Part shown: one piece after another, positions 1 to 11,355 of the stretch | Layout: every line of letters begins with the position of its first letter | How positions within the stretch are numbered: position 1 is the stretch's first letter | From: Teichococcus vastitatis | GTDB lineage: Bacteria; Pseudomonadota; Alphaproteobacteria; Acetobacterales; Acetobacteraceae | Length of the DNA stretch: 64,000 nt | Direction of reading: 5' to 3' | Assembly: GCF_003604215.1 (NCBI RefSeq) | Contig: NZ_QXGS01000011.1 | Coordinates: forward strand, 1 to 64,000 | The notes under the pieces: model-generated | Told to the model about the DNA's origin: nothing | Seen by the model: only the letters and a program-made list of their open reading frames with translations | Database searches by the model: none | Position numbers and translations under genes: made by a program

Positions 1-56
1 TCCTCCACCACCAGCGGCTTGCCCGCCTCCCACGCCACCGCCGCTACCGTCCTCAT
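1..56 (-). CDS. S-(hydroxymethyl)glutathione dehydrogenase / class III alcohol dehydrogenase, N-terminal fragment
   Basis: Only the first 18 codons are inside the window; the gene continues past the left edge. They read MRTVAAVAWEAGKPLVVE, which matches the strongly conserved start of zinc-dependent class III alcohol dehydrogenases (AdhC/FrmA). These enzymes oxidise S-hydroxymethylglutathione in formaldehyde detoxification. A good Shine-Dalgarno (GGGAGG) lies just upstream of the ATG on the minus strand. The gene is divergent from the S49 peptidase gene. The family call rests on the N-terminus alone, so another medium-chain zinc dehydrogenase is possible. Confidence 0.72.
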   Translation of the reverse strand, partial: MRTVAAVAWEAGKPLVVE

Positions 57-162
57 GCCCAAACCTCCCTCATGGCTCGTCTCCGCCGCTTCTCGTCGCA
101 TGCACGGGCGGGAAGGAAAAGGGTGCTTGCCGTTGAGCCGGGGCGCGACGATTTGAGGGACC

Positions 163-975
163 ATGAAGATCCCTTTCCTCAACCGCGCCCCTGTGGTCGC
201 GGTGGTGCGGCTGTCCGGCGTCATCGCCGCGCGCGGCGGCCTGGGCCCGGCGCCGGCCGGCCTCAACATCGACGGCATCGGTCCGGTGCTGGACCGCGCC
301 TTCGCGCTGAAGCGGCTGGCCGGGGTGGTGCTGGCGATCAACTCGCCCGGCGGCTCACCGGTGCAGTCCAGCCTGATCGCCGGGCGCATCCGGCAGCTGG
401 CCGACAAGCACAAGGTTCCCGTGGTCGCGGTCTGCGAGGACGCGGCGGCCTCGGGCGGCTACTGGCTGGCCTGCGCGGCGGACGAGATCGTCGCCGACCC
501 GTCCTCCATTGTCGGCTCGATCGGCGTGGTGTCGGCCGGGTTCGGGGTGGAGGGTCTGGCGGCCAAGCTCGGCGTCGAGCGCCGCCTGACCACGGCAGGC
601 GGCCAGAAATCCTTTCTCGACCCGTTCCGCCCGGTGGAGCCGTGGCAGCAGGAGCGGCTGGAAGAACTGCTCGGCGCGCTGCATGCCGAGTTCAAGGGCT
701 GGGTGCGCGGGCGCCGTTCCGGCCGGCTGACGGCGCCGGACGACGCGCTGTTCACCGGCCGTTTCTGGACCGGGCGAGAAGCGCTGCCGCTGGGCCTGAT
801 CGACGGTCTGGGCGACACGCGCGGCGAGATCCGCCGCCGCTTCGGCGACGCGGCGCGGGTGGTGCCGCTCGGGCAGCGCCGGCCGCCCCTGCCGCTGCGC
901 CTGCTGCGCGGCGCCATGGCCGAGGGGCTGGCCGCGGCCGAGGAGCGCGGGGCCTGGGCGCGCCTCGGCCTTTGA
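163..975 (+). CDS. S49 family signal-peptide-peptidase-like serine protease (SppA/SohB type)
   Basis: The 270-residue protein matches a single-domain S49 peptidase. These enzymes cleave leftover signal peptides or membrane-associated peptides with a Ser/Lys dyad. The nucleophile is expected at Ser97 in the AAASGGYW motif. The general-base lysine is expected at Lys149 in GGQKSFLDPF. Their 52-residue spacing is the same as in Bacillus SppA. A conserved NSPGGS loop sits at 60-65. I see no clear N-terminal membrane anchor, only a short hydrophobic stretch near residues 10-20, so it may act in the cytoplasm or peripherally on the membrane. It is transcribed alone, divergent from the dehydrogenase and convergent with the carbonic anhydrase gene. 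Confidence 0.9.
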   Translation: MKIPFLNRAPVVAVVRLSGVIAARGGLGPAPAGLNIDGIGPVLDRAFALKRLAGVVLAINSPGGSPVQSSLIAGRIRQLADKHKVPVVAVCEDAAASGGYWLACAADEIVADPSSIVGSIGVVSAGFGVEGLAAKLGVERRLTTAGGQKSFLDPFRPVEPWQQERLEELLGALHAEFKGWVRGRRSGRLTAPDDALFTGRFWTGREALPLGLIDGLGDTRGEIRRRFGDAARVVPLGQRRPPLPLRLLRGAMAEGLAAAEERGAWARLGL

Positions 976-1039
976 TCGCGGGATGCCCGGGTGCGCGTCC
1001 TCCGCGCCGCACCGGGTTCTCCGTGGGCGCCGGCCCGGT

Positions 1040-1798
1040 TCAGAGATCCTCGAACCAGGTGACGTCGCCGTCATCGAGGTCGTAGCGGGCCGCCACCACT
1101 TTCAGCCGTCCCTGGTCCACCGCATCGCGCAGCACCGTGCTCTGCGTGCCCAGCCGCGCCGCTACCCGCCGCGCATTGGCCACCACCGCGTCGTCGAGCG
1201 ACACGGCACCGTCCGGCTGGCGGGCCGACAGCACGGCCGGGATGATCGGCTGGATCATCTCGCCCACCACGCCGGGAAAGCTGCTGTTCCGCTCCACCAC
1301 GGACAGCGCGGCCGCCACTGCGCCGCAGCCTTCATGGCCGAGCACCACCACCAGCGGGCAACCCAGCACGCCGACGCCATACTCGACGCTGCCCAGCGCC
1401 GCCGTGTCCACCGTGTTGCCGGCATTGCGCACGATGAACAGCTCGCCCAGGCCGCGGCCGAACAGCAGCTCCGGCGGCACCCGGCTGTCGGAACAGCCGA
1501 TCAGCACACAGAACGGCGCCTGGCCGCGCGCCAGCTCCACCCGGCGCTCCCGGCCCGTGGCGCTGCGGAACGGCGCGTCGGTGCGGAACTGGTCGTTGCC
1601 CTGCTTCATCCTTTGCAGGGCCTGGTCCGGGGTCAGGGCGGTGCGCGGCACCGCTTCGGCCCCGAGGGCTGCGCGGGGCGGCAGGGTCAGGGCGGCCAGG
1701 CCGGCCAGCATCCCGGCCGCCACGGCCCGCCGGCCTGGGAAGGACGCGCCGGGGCGGTGCGTGAAGGGGCCGCAACAGCGGCAGGGCAGTTGAAACAT
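1040..1798 (-). CDS. Beta-class carbonic anhydrase with Tat-type signal peptide
   Basis: This 252-residue protein interconverts CO2 and bicarbonate using zinc. The beta-class ligands are visible: Cys102 with the Asp104/Arg106 dyad in CSDSR, then His155 and Cys158 in GHEGCG. The start at 1798 is preferred because an AGGAG Shine-Dalgarno lies upstream. It also places a twin-arginine signal (PGRRAVAAGMLAGLAAL, about 21-37) ahead of an Ala-rich cleavage region ending near AALGAEA. That predicts export of a folded enzyme to the periplasm. Longer in-frame starts upstream would bury the signal and are rejected. It is divergent from the M29 aminopeptidase gene. Confidence 0.92.
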   Translation of the reverse strand: MFQLPCRCCGPFTHRPGASFPGRRAVAAGMLAGLAALTLPPRAALGAEAVPRTALTPDQALQRMKQGNDQFRTDAPFRSATGRERRVELARGQAPFCVLIGCSDSRVPPELLFGRGLGELFIVRNAGNTVDTAALGSVEYGVGVLGCPLVVVLGHEGCGAVAAALSVVERNSSFPGVVGEMIQPIIPAVLSARQPDGAVSLDDAVVANARRVAARLGTQSTVLRDAVDQGRLKVVAARYDLDDGDVTWFEDL

Positions 1799-1983
1799 GG
1801 GGTTTTCTCCTGTTCCGGGACGCTCCCGCCGGAGCATCCCTGTGGTGGGGTTTAGCCCACAACCCCACCCCACTTCGCGCCGGAAAACCCGCAAGGCACC
1901 GGGACGCCGGCCCGGCTTGACACCCACCCCCGGCCGGGTGGCAATCCTTTGGACACGCGCAACCGCACCCGAGGACCCGCCGC

Positions 1984-3240
1984 ATGGACCAGCACCAGCC
2001 AGAACACAGCACCGCCGCCGATCCGCGCCTCGACAAGCTGGCCGAAGTGGCGGTGCGGGTCGGCCTCGGCGGCCTGCATCCCGGGCAGGAGCTGGTGATG
2101 ACCGCCTCGATCGAGGCGCTGCCGCTGGTTCGCCGCATCACGGCCGAAGCCTACAAGGCCGGCGCCTCCCAGGTGACGACCTTCTTCTCCGACGACGAGA
2201 GCACCCTGGCGCGCTACCGCCACGCCCCCGACAGCGCCTTCGACCACGCGCCGGCCTGGATGTTCGAGGCCCTGGCGGCGGCCTTCCGGGGCGGCGCGGC
2301 GCGGCTGGCCATCGTGGGCGAGGACCCGAACCTGCTCGCGGAACAGGACCCGGACAAGGTGTCGCGCAGCAATCGCGCCCGCTCCAAGGCCTACCGCCCG
2401 GCACTGGAACTGATCACCGCCTCCGCCATCAACTGGACGCTGGTGCCTTTCGCCTCGGCCGCCTGGGCGCGCGCCGTGTTTCCCGAATTGCCGTCAAGCG
2501 CCGCCGTGGCGAAGCTGTGGGACGCGCTGTACAGCAGCGCCCGCATCGACCGGCCCGATCCGCAAGCGGCCTGGGCCGAGCACAACGCCACCCTGCTGGC
2601 GCGCCGCGCGATGCTGACCGAGCGCCGCTTCCGCAGCCTGCGCTTCACCGGCCCGGGCACCGGGCTGACCGTGGGGCTGGCCGACGGGCATGCCTGGATG
2701 GGCGGCATCTCCAAGGCGCGCAACGGCATCACCGGCAACCCCAACATCCCGACCGAGGAAGTGTTCACCACGCCGCACGCCCTGATGACGGAGGGCACAG
2801 TGGCCGCCACCAAGCCGCTGGCGCATGGCGGCACGCTGATCCGCGACATCCGCGTCCGGTTCGAGAAGGGCTCCATCGTGGAAGCGCATGCGAGCAGCGG
2901 CGAGGCGGTGCTGCAGAAGCTGATCGGCACCGACGAGGGCGCGCGGCGGCTGGGCGAGGTGGCGCTGGTGCCGCATTCCTCGCCGATCTCGCAGAGCGGG
3001 CTGCTGTTCTTCAACACCTTGTTCGACGAGAACGCGGCCAGCCACATCGCACTCGGCCAGGCCTACAAGAAGTGCTTCACCGATGCCGAGAGCATGAGCG
3101 ACGCCGAGTTCGCCGAGCGTGGCGGTAATTCCTCGCTGATCCACGTGGACTGGATGATCGGCGCGGCGGCGGTGGACGTGGACGGTATCGCCTTCGATGG
3201 CTCGGTGACGCCGGTGATGCGCCAGGGCGAATGGGTCTGA
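1984..3240 (+). CDS. M29 family metallo-aminopeptidase
   Basis: The 418-residue protein matches the thermophilic aminopeptidase family M29 (AmpS/AmpT type), cytoplasmic two-metal enzymes that remove N-terminal residues from peptides. The C-terminal half carries the family signatures: an EAHASSGE segment, GTDEGARRLGE with acidic metal ligands, an NTLFDENA block, and the final SSLIHVDWMIG motif with His and Asp ligands. The length is typical (about 410). The ATG at 1984 begins directly before the conserved LDKLAEVAVRVGL segment. A 21-bp gap to the next gene suggests co-transcription with the acyltransferase. Confidence 0.9.
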   Translation: MDQHQPEHSTAADPRLDKLAEVAVRVGLGGLHPGQELVMTASIEALPLVRRITAEAYKAGASQVTTFFSDDESTLARYRHAPDSAFDHAPAWMFEALAAAFRGGAARLAIVGEDPNLLAEQDPDKVSRSNRARSKAYRPALELITASAINWTLVPFASAAWARAVFPELPSSAAVAKLWDALYSSARIDRPDPQAAWAEHNATLLARRAMLTERRFRSLRFTGPGTGLTVGLADGHAWMGGISKARNGITGNPNIPTEEVFTTPHALMTEGTVAATKPLAHGGTLIRDIRVRFEKGSIVEAHASSGEAVLQKLIGTDEGARRLGEVALVPHSSPISQSGLLFFNTLFDENAASHIALGQAYKKCFTDAESMSDAEFAERGGNSSLIHVDWMIGAAAVDVDGIAFDGSVTPVMRQGEWV

Positions 3241-3261
3241 TCGGGGAACGGGCCTGACGCC

Positions 3262-4080
3262 ATGATGCGGCTGGACCCGGCGGCGGCCACGGCAGCGTTC
3301 GCCGCGCACCCGCTGCTGCGGAACGGCCTGCCGGAAGGCTACTCGCCGCCGGCCTTTGCCGGCGGCGCCGTGGAGATCGCGCTCGACGCGGCGTCGCCTT
3401 CGGTGCTGGCCGGGCACGGCGTGGTGGTGGAAGGACGCCCTTCTGCCGGGGACCGGTTGCTGCTGGGCGGCGCTCCGCCAGCCTCGCTGCGGATCGTCTT
3501 CGGCGCCGCGGCGCGGGGCGGCAGCCTGTTCGCGCTGGATGACCTGGCGCCAGGCAGCCAGTTCAAGCTTAAGATCACCGGCGGCGGCCACCTATTTGCC
3601 GTGGCGGGCGGCTCGGGGCGGCACAACCTGCAGGTCTCGCTGCGCACCGGGGAGGCGCTGTTCCTGCTCGGCCGTGACAGCTCCACCAATGGCGGCAACG
3701 CCATGGCGGAGGGGCCGGGAACCCGCATGCTGGTCGGCGACGACGCCATGTTCGCGGCGGGGGTGCAGCTACGCAACGCGGACTCGCACGGCATCGTCGA
3801 TCTGGCCACGGGCGAGCAGGTGAACCTGCCGGAGGATGTGCTGGTCGGGCCGCATGTCTGGCTGGCTACCGGCGCCAGCGTGATGAAGGGCGTCACGGTC
3901 GGGCGCGGCGCCATCGTCGCGGCGCAGGCCATGGTGACGCGCGACGTGCCGCCCTGTTCGCTGGTGGCCGGCATTCCGGCGCGGGTGCTGCGGGAAGGGG
4001 TATCCTGGACCCGCCAGTCCCGCCCCGATGCGAGGCGCGTCGCGGCGCTGCGCGACAGCCTGGGCTGGCCGGACGGCTAG
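3262..4080 (+). CDS. Left-handed beta-helix (hexapeptide repeat) acyltransferase
   Basis: The last 110 residues show hexapeptide-repeat coils followed by the closing signature VAGIPARVLREG, typical of trimeric O- or N-acetyltransferases that use acetyl-CoA. The N-terminal 130 residues, including GHGVVVEGRPSAGDRLLLGG, also look like beta-helix coils but are less canonical. The acceptor is unknown; sugar or capsule acetylation is common in the family. The ORF begins with two Met codons (3262 and 3265) and either could be used. It lies 21 bp after the M29 aminopeptidase gene, but no functional link is evident. Confidence 0.78.
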   Translation: MMRLDPAAATAAFAAHPLLRNGLPEGYSPPAFAGGAVEIALDAASPSVLAGHGVVVEGRPSAGDRLLLGGAPPASLRIVFGAAARGGSLFALDDLAPGSQFKLKITGGGHLFAVAGGSGRHNLQVSLRTGEALFLLGRDSSTNGGNAMAEGPGTRMLVGDDAMFAAGVQLRNADSHGIVDLATGEQVNLPEDVLVGPHVWLATGASVMKGVTVGRGAIVAAQAMVTRDVPPCSLVAGIPARVLREGVSWTRQSRPDARRVAALRDSLGWPDG

Positions 4081-4093
4081 CCCGGCGCGGCCC

Positions 4094-4498
4094 TTAGTCG
4101 CCCACTTGCCGCAGCCAGTCCGCCAGGTTGTAGAAGTTGGACACGCGGGCGATGCGCCCCGCCCGCAGCTCGAAGAAAGCGCCGGCCGGCAGGATGTAGC
4201 GCTGGCCGCGCGCCTCGGGCAGGCCCTCATCGGTGGTCAGGTAGGTGCCGTGCACGGTGAACTCGGCGGCGGCGCGGTGGCCGGTGGGCTCGGCCATCAC
4301 CACGATGTCGCGCAGTTCTTCCTGATAATGGGCGTTCATGCGGTCCATGAAGGCGCGGAAGGCCGGGATGCCGTATTCGCGGCCACCCTGGTTGATGTCG
4401 TGCGCCACATCCTCCGCCAGCAGGGCGAGCATGCCGTCCACGTCGCCGGCATTGAAGGATTCATAATAGGAACGGATCAGTGACTCGGTGTTGGCCAT
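4094..4498 (-). CDS. SnoaL-like / NTF2-fold protein of unknown substrate
   Basis: The 134-residue protein has the pattern of a SnoaL-like cone-barrel domain: an N-terminal helix ([19 protein letters not shown]), then [14 protein letters not shown] and a strand-rich C-terminal half ending [12 protein letters not shown]. Many relatives are annotated as ketosteroid-isomerase-related or limonene-epoxide-hydrolase-like, but the fold alone does not identify a reaction. The start at 4498 is supported by a GGAAGG Shine-Dalgarno. It is divergent from glyQ, with roughly 100 bp between the start codons. Confidence 0.75.
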   Translation of the reverse strand: MANTESLIRSYYESFNAGDVDGMLALLAEDVAHDINQGGREYGIPAFRAFMDRMNAHYQEELRDIVVMAEPTGHRAAAEFTVHGTYLTTDEGLPEARGQRYILPAGAFFELRAGRIARVSNFYNLADWLRQVGD

Positions 4499-4604
4499 GT
4501 GCGGACGTGCCCTTCCTTGCCGGGGTGTGGGGCGCATCTTATGGTGCGGCGCGCAACCCGGCCGCAAGTCAACCTGCCGCCAGAACCAGCCGAGACGCCC
4601 AGCG

Positions 4605-5486
4605 ATGAGCCAGACCCGAACCGGGAAGCCCCTCAGTTTCCAGGATATCATCCTGACCCTGCACCGGTTCTGGGCGGCGCAGGGCTGCGTCATTCTGCAG
4701 CCCTACGACATGGAGATGGGGGCCGGCACCTTTCACCCCGCCACCACGCTGCGCGCGCTTGGGCCGCAGAACTGGAAGGCGGCCTATGTGCAACCGTCCC
4801 GCCGCCCGTCGGATGGCCGCTACGGCGAGAACCCGAACCGGCTGCAGCACTATTACCAATACCAGGTGATCCTGAAGCCGAGCCCGGCCGACCCGCAGGC
4901 CCTGCTGATCGAGAGCTACAGGGCGCTCGGCATCGACCCGACGCTGCACGACATCCGCTTCGTCGAAGATGACTGGGAAAGCCCCACCATCGGCGCCTGG
5001 GGCCTCGGGTGGGAAGTGTGGTGCGACGGCATGGAGGTGACGCAGTTCACCTACTTCCAGCAGGTCGGCGGCATCCCGGTGGAGAAGCCCTGCGCCGAGC
5101 TGACCTACGGGCTGGAACGGCTGGCCATGTACATCCAGGGCGTCGAGAACGTGTATGATCTCGACTTCAATGGCGAGGGCGTCACCTATGGCGACGTGTT
5201 CCTGCGGGCGGAGAAGGAATACAGCGCCTTCAATTTCGAGCACGCCGACACCGCCCTGCTGTTCCAGCACTTCAAGGACGCGGAAGGCGAATGCGCCGCG
5301 CTGGTGGAGCGCAAGCTGGCGCTGCCGGCCTATGACCAGTGCATCAAGGCCAGCCACGCCTTCAACCTGCTCGACGCGCGCGGCGCCATCTCGGTGACCG
5401 AGCGCGCCAGCTACATCGGCCGGGTGCGCGCCCTGGCCAAGTCCTGCTGCGAAACCTGGCTGGCCCCCGGTCCTTCGGCCGCCTGA
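4605..5486 (+). CDS. glyQ: Glycine--tRNA ligase alpha subunit
   Basis: GlyQ is the class II catalytic subunit of the bacterial alpha2beta2 glycyl-tRNA synthetase. The 293-residue length is typical. Signatures include the starting [18 protein letters not shown] block, [14 protein letters not shown], the [20 protein letters not shown] arm, and [19 protein letters not shown]. The ATG at 4605 gives [12 protein letters not shown], in line with the family. Longer starts further upstream would overlap the divergent gene's leader. It is followed 51 bp later by glyS, so the two are almost certainly one operon. Confidence 0.97.
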   Translation: MSQTRTGKPLSFQDIILTLHRFWAAQGCVILQPYDMEMGAGTFHPATTLRALGPQNWKAAYVQPSRRPSDGRYGENPNRLQHYYQYQVILKPSPADPQALLIESYRALGIDPTLHDIRFVEDDWESPTIGAWGLGWEVWCDGMEVTQFTYFQQVGGIPVEKPCAELTYGLERLAMYIQGVENVYDLDFNGEGVTYGDVFLRAEKEYSAFNFEHADTALLFQHFKDAEGECAALVERKLALPAYDQCIKASHAFNLLDARGAISVTERASYIGRVRALAKSCCETWLAPGPSAA

Positions 5487-5537
5487 CCAGCCCGTCCCGC
5501 CTGCGAACCGGCCCCGTTTGCTTCTGTAAGGCCCCCG

Positions 5538-7709
5538 ATGCCCGAACTCCTGCTTGAACTCTTCTCCGAGGAAATTCCCGCCCGCATGCAGGCGCGCGCC
5601 GCGGAGGATCTGCAGCGGCTGATGGGGGAGGCGCTGAAGGGCGCTGGCCTGCAGGCCACCGGCCTCCGTACCCTGTACGGCCCGCGCCGGCTGGCGCTGG
5701 TGGCGGAACTGCCGGAAGGCACGGCGGCGGTGCAGGACGAGCGGCGCGGCCCGCGCGCCGACGCCAGCGGCCCGGCGCTGGAAGGCTTCCTGCGCTCCAC
5801 CGGCTTGGCACGGGAGCAGCTGGAAACCCGGGAGGTCAAGGGCACCGCCTATTTCTATGCGGTGATCCACCGCCCCGGGCGGCCGACGCCGGTGGTTCTG
5901 GCCGAGATCGTCCCGAGCCTGCTGCGCCGCTTTCCCTGGCCGAAATCGATGCGCTGGGGCGGCACCAGCAGCTTCATCTGGGTGCGCCCGCTGAAGCGCA
6001 TCCTGTGCCTGTTCAACGGCGCCGTGGTGCCCTTCGCCCTGGCGAATGGCGAGGATGACGGGCACGGCCTGGCCTCCGCCGACCAAACGGAAGGCCACCG
6101 CATCCTGTCGCCCGGCGCCTTCGCCGTGACCGGCTTCGCCGATTACGCGGCGCAGCTCGCCGAGCGGCATGTGGTGATCGACCCGGGGGAGCGTGCCCGG
6201 CTGGTGCGGGACGGCGTGGCGGCACTGGCCGCGGCGGAGGGGGTCGAAGTGGTGCCGGATGAGGGGCTGGTGGCCGAGGTGGCCGGGCTGGTCGAATGGC
6301 CGGTGCCGCTGCTCGGCCGCATCGATGACGCCTTCATGGACCTGCCGCCGGAGCTGATGCGCACCACCATGCGGGTCAACCAGCGTTACTTCGCGCTGCG
6401 CCGTCCGGATGGCAGTGCAGCCCCGTTCTTCGCCGTGGTGTCCAACATCGCCGCCCATGATGGCGGCCGGGCGGTGGTCGGCGGCAATGAGCGCGTGCTG
6501 CGCGCCCGCCTGTCCGATGCCCGCTTCTTCTGGGACCTCGACCGCAAGCAGGCGCTGGAAGCCTATCTGCCGAAGCTGGACAGCGTGGTGTTCCATGCCC
6601 GGCTCGGCACCCAGGGGCAGCGGGTGCGCCGGCTGGAACGGCTGGCCGGCTGGCTGGCCGGCAGGATCGGCGCCGATGCCAGGCTCGCCGCCCGCGCCGC
6701 GCGGCTGGCCAAGGCCGATCTGGTCACCGGCCTGGTCGGCGAGTTCCCGGAGCTGCAGGGCATCATCGGCCGCTATTACGCGCTGAAGGATGGCGAGGAC
6801 CCGCGCGTGGCGGAGGCCATCGCCGCGCATTACCGCCCCATGGGCCCCGGCGACTCGGTGCCGGACGAGCCTGTAGCCATCGCCGTGGCACTGGCCGACA
6901 AGCTGGACCAGCTGGCCGGCTTCTTCGCCGCTGATGAGCGCCCGACGGGCTCCGGCGATCCCTACGCCCTGCGCCGGGCCGCGCTGGGCGTGATCCGCAT
7001 CCTGCGTGAGAACGGCCTGCGGCTGAACTTGGTCGATGCGCTGGCGGAGGCCTTCTTCGGCTATCCGCAGGCGGTCGGTGCCACGGCGGAGCCGGAATTC
7101 GGCATGGCGGTGGCGCAGGACGCCATGAAGAACGGCTTCCAGCCCGATCCGGGATCGGACCATCCGCCGATGGTGGCGGCCTTCGCCGCCGGGCTGCTGG
7201 ACTTCCTGGCCGACCGGCTGCGCGTGCAGCTGCGCGCCGAGGGCGAGCGGCACGACGTGCTGGCCGCCACCTTTTCCGCCGGCGGCGGCGAGGATCTGGT
7301 GCGCCTGCTGGCCCGTGCCGGCGCGTTGCGCAGCTTCCTGGAAGGCGAGGATGGTGCCAACCTGCTGGCCGCCGCCCGCCGTGCGGCCAACATCCTGCGC
7401 ATCGAGGACAAGAAGGACGGGCCGCACCGCCCCGAAACCGACCCGGCTCGTTTTGCGGCGGAGGAGGAGAGGGCGCTGTCCGCCGCCCTGGATGCCGCGC
7501 TGCCCCGGGCACGTGCCGCGCTGGCTGCCGAGGATGACGCGAATGCGATGGCGGCGCTGGCGGATCTGCGCGCGCCGGTGGACGCTTTTTTCGACAGAGT
7601 CGTGGTAAATGACCCGGACGCTCAGCTGAGGCGCAACCGTCTCGGTTTATTGGCCCGCCTCCGGGACGCGATCGACCAGGTGGCGGACTTCTCCAAGATC
7701 GAAGGCTGA
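5538..7709 (+). CDS. glyS: Glycine--tRNA ligase beta subunit
   Basis: GlyS (723 residues) pairs with GlyQ and supplies tRNA recognition. The N-terminus MPELLLELFSEEIPARMQ is diagnostic. The middle carries the family blocks RVLRARLSDARFFWDLD and KADLVTGLVGEFPELQG and the HD-like region around ALADKLDQLAGFFA. The C-terminal part (about residues 600-723) is the anticodon-binding-like helical domain. Length is slightly above the usual 690-700 because of Ala-rich insertions. The ppdK gene starts 14 bp after its stop, so all three genes may be one transcript. Confidence 0.97.
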   Translation: MPELLLELFSEEIPARMQARAAEDLQRLMGEALKGAGLQATGLRTLYGPRRLALVAELPEGTAAVQDERRGPRADASGPALEGFLRSTGLAREQLETREVKGTAYFYAVIHRPGRPTPVVLAEIVPSLLRRFPWPKSMRWGGTSSFIWVRPLKRILCLFNGAVVPFALANGEDDGHGLASADQTEGHRILSPGAFAVTGFADYAAQLAERHVVIDPGERARLVRDGVAALAAAEGVEVVPDEGLVAEVAGLVEWPVPLLGRIDDAFMDLPPELMRTTMRVNQRYFALRRPDGSAAPFFAVVSNIAAHDGGRAVVGGNERVLRARLSDARFFWDLDRKQALEAYLPKLDSVVFHARLGTQGQRVRRLERLAGWLAGRIGADARLAARAARLAKADLVTGLVGEFPELQGIIGRYYALKDGEDPRVAEAIAAHYRPMGPGDSVPDEPVAIAVALADKLDQLAGFFAADERPTGSGDPYALRRAALGVIRILRENGLRLNLVDALAEAFFGYPQAVGATAEPEFGMAVAQDAMKNGFQPDPGSDHPPMVAAFAAGLLDFLADRLRVQLRAEGERHDVLAATFSAGGGEDLVRLLARAGALRSFLEGEDGANLLAAARRAANILRIEDKKDGPHRPETDPARFAAEEERALSAALDAALPRARAALAAEDDANAMAALADLRAPVDAFFDRVVVNDPDAQLRRNRLGLLARLRDAIDQVADFSKIEG

Positions 7710-7723
7710 TAGGGAACCCGAGG

Positions 7724-10396
<2,673 letters not shown>

Positions 10397-10410
10397 GCCG
10401 GAGCCGTTCC

Positions 10411-10444
10411 GGCAACCGGTGGCGCCTCCGTGCCGCCGGTTGCC
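10411..10444. terminator. Hairpin between convergent ppdK and ygfZ
   Basis: The arms ggcaaccggtggc (10411-10423) and gccgccggttgcc (10432-10444) pair over 13 bp with one G-T wobble and an 8-nt loop. It lies between two convergent stop codons, where a bidirectional terminator would be expected. No T-run follows on either strand, so it may instead be an mRNA 3' stabilising stem. Confidence 0.45.
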
Positions 10445-10463
10445 TGCCTCCCGAAGCGGCGGC

Positions 10464-11270
10464 TCAGTCCTTTCTGGCCATCCAGGCCGGGATGGACGGG
10501 CGCAGCACGGCGGCCCCGCAGCGCAGCGCTGAGCCCTGTTCCACGGGCAGGCGCAACAGCGCCAGGCCGCAGCCTTCCACCCCCGAGCGCATCTCCCCCA
10601 CCTCCGCATCGTCCCGCAGCACGGGCGTGCCGGGCGCCGGAAGCGGGCCTTCGATGGCCACCGGGAACAGCCGCTTCTTCAGCAGGCCCCGGTACTTGGT
10701 GCGGGCGGTCAGTTCCTGACCCATGTAGCAGCCCTTGGTCCAGGACACCCCGGCCAGCTCGTCGAAGCCGGCTTCCAGCAGCACCGATTTCTCCGCCTCC
10801 AAATCCGGTGCGCCGTCCGGCAGCCCCAGCACCAGGCGGTGGCGGTTATAGTCCCCGGCAGTGCCGGGGAGCATGCCGCCAGCCGGCAGCACGGCGCGCC
10901 AGCCGGCCTCGGGCAGGCGTGGATCGGGTGCGGCGATGCCCTCCGGCAGCGGCGCGTCGCCCCAGCCGGCCCAGACCGTCAGGCCCTCGGCAACGGCCAG
11001 CGTGACCCGGGAGCGCAGCCGGAACCGCGACAGGCGCTGCACCAGCATCGCCGCCTGCTCCGTGGCCACGTCCAGCAGCAGGCGCTCGCCCTCGGCGAAG
11101 ACGAAGAAATCGGCCAGCCATTTTCCCTGCGCCGTCAGCAGCGCCGCCCAGATGGCGCGTCCGGGCACCGCCTGGGACACGTCGTTGGACACCAGGCCCT
11201 GGAGAAAGGCGACACGGTCTTCGCCGGAGGCTTCGATGACGGTGCGGGCAGGCAGAAGAGCAATGGGCAT
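10464..11270 (-). CDS. Folate-binding YgfZ-family protein (Fe-S cluster assembly/repair)
   Basis: The 268-residue protein is a GcvT-like tetrahydrofolate-binding protein. The YgfZ hallmark K-G-C-Y-x-G-Q-E is present at 179-186 (KGCYMGQE), with Cys181 the functionally important residue. The family supports maintenance of certain iron-sulfur enzymes. The N-terminal DRVAFLQGLVSNDV block matches. The start at 11270 (MPIALLPARTVIEASG) begins the conserved domain. Longer frames upstream run into the divergent glycosyltransferase leader and look non-coding. Confidence 0.9.
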   Translation of the reverse strand: MPIALLPARTVIEASGEDRVAFLQGLVSNDVSQAVPGRAIWAALLTAQGKWLADFFVFAEGERLLLDVATEQAAMLVQRLSRFRLRSRVTLAVAEGLTVWAGWGDAPLPEGIAAPDPRLPEAGWRAVLPAGGMLPGTAGDYNRHRLVLGLPDGAPDLEAEKSVLLEAGFDELAGVSWTKGCYMGQELTARTKYRGLLKKRLFPVAIEGPLPAPGTPVLRDDAEVGEMRSGVEGCGLALLRLPVEQGSALRCGAAVLRPSIPAWMARKD

Positions 11271-11355
11271 GAGCAGCAATTTTGGCGCGATCGACGCCCG
11301 GAACAAGCCGCGACGCTGCACGGGGCCGCACAACCATGCTATGCGCCCGCCAGCC

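Noticed and set aside
4569-7427. Very long open frame on the minus strand opposite glyQ/glyS
   Set aside because: Its protein is His/Gln/Arg-rich with no family pattern, as expected for the shadow of a high-GC gene; glyQ and glyS are clear on the other strand.
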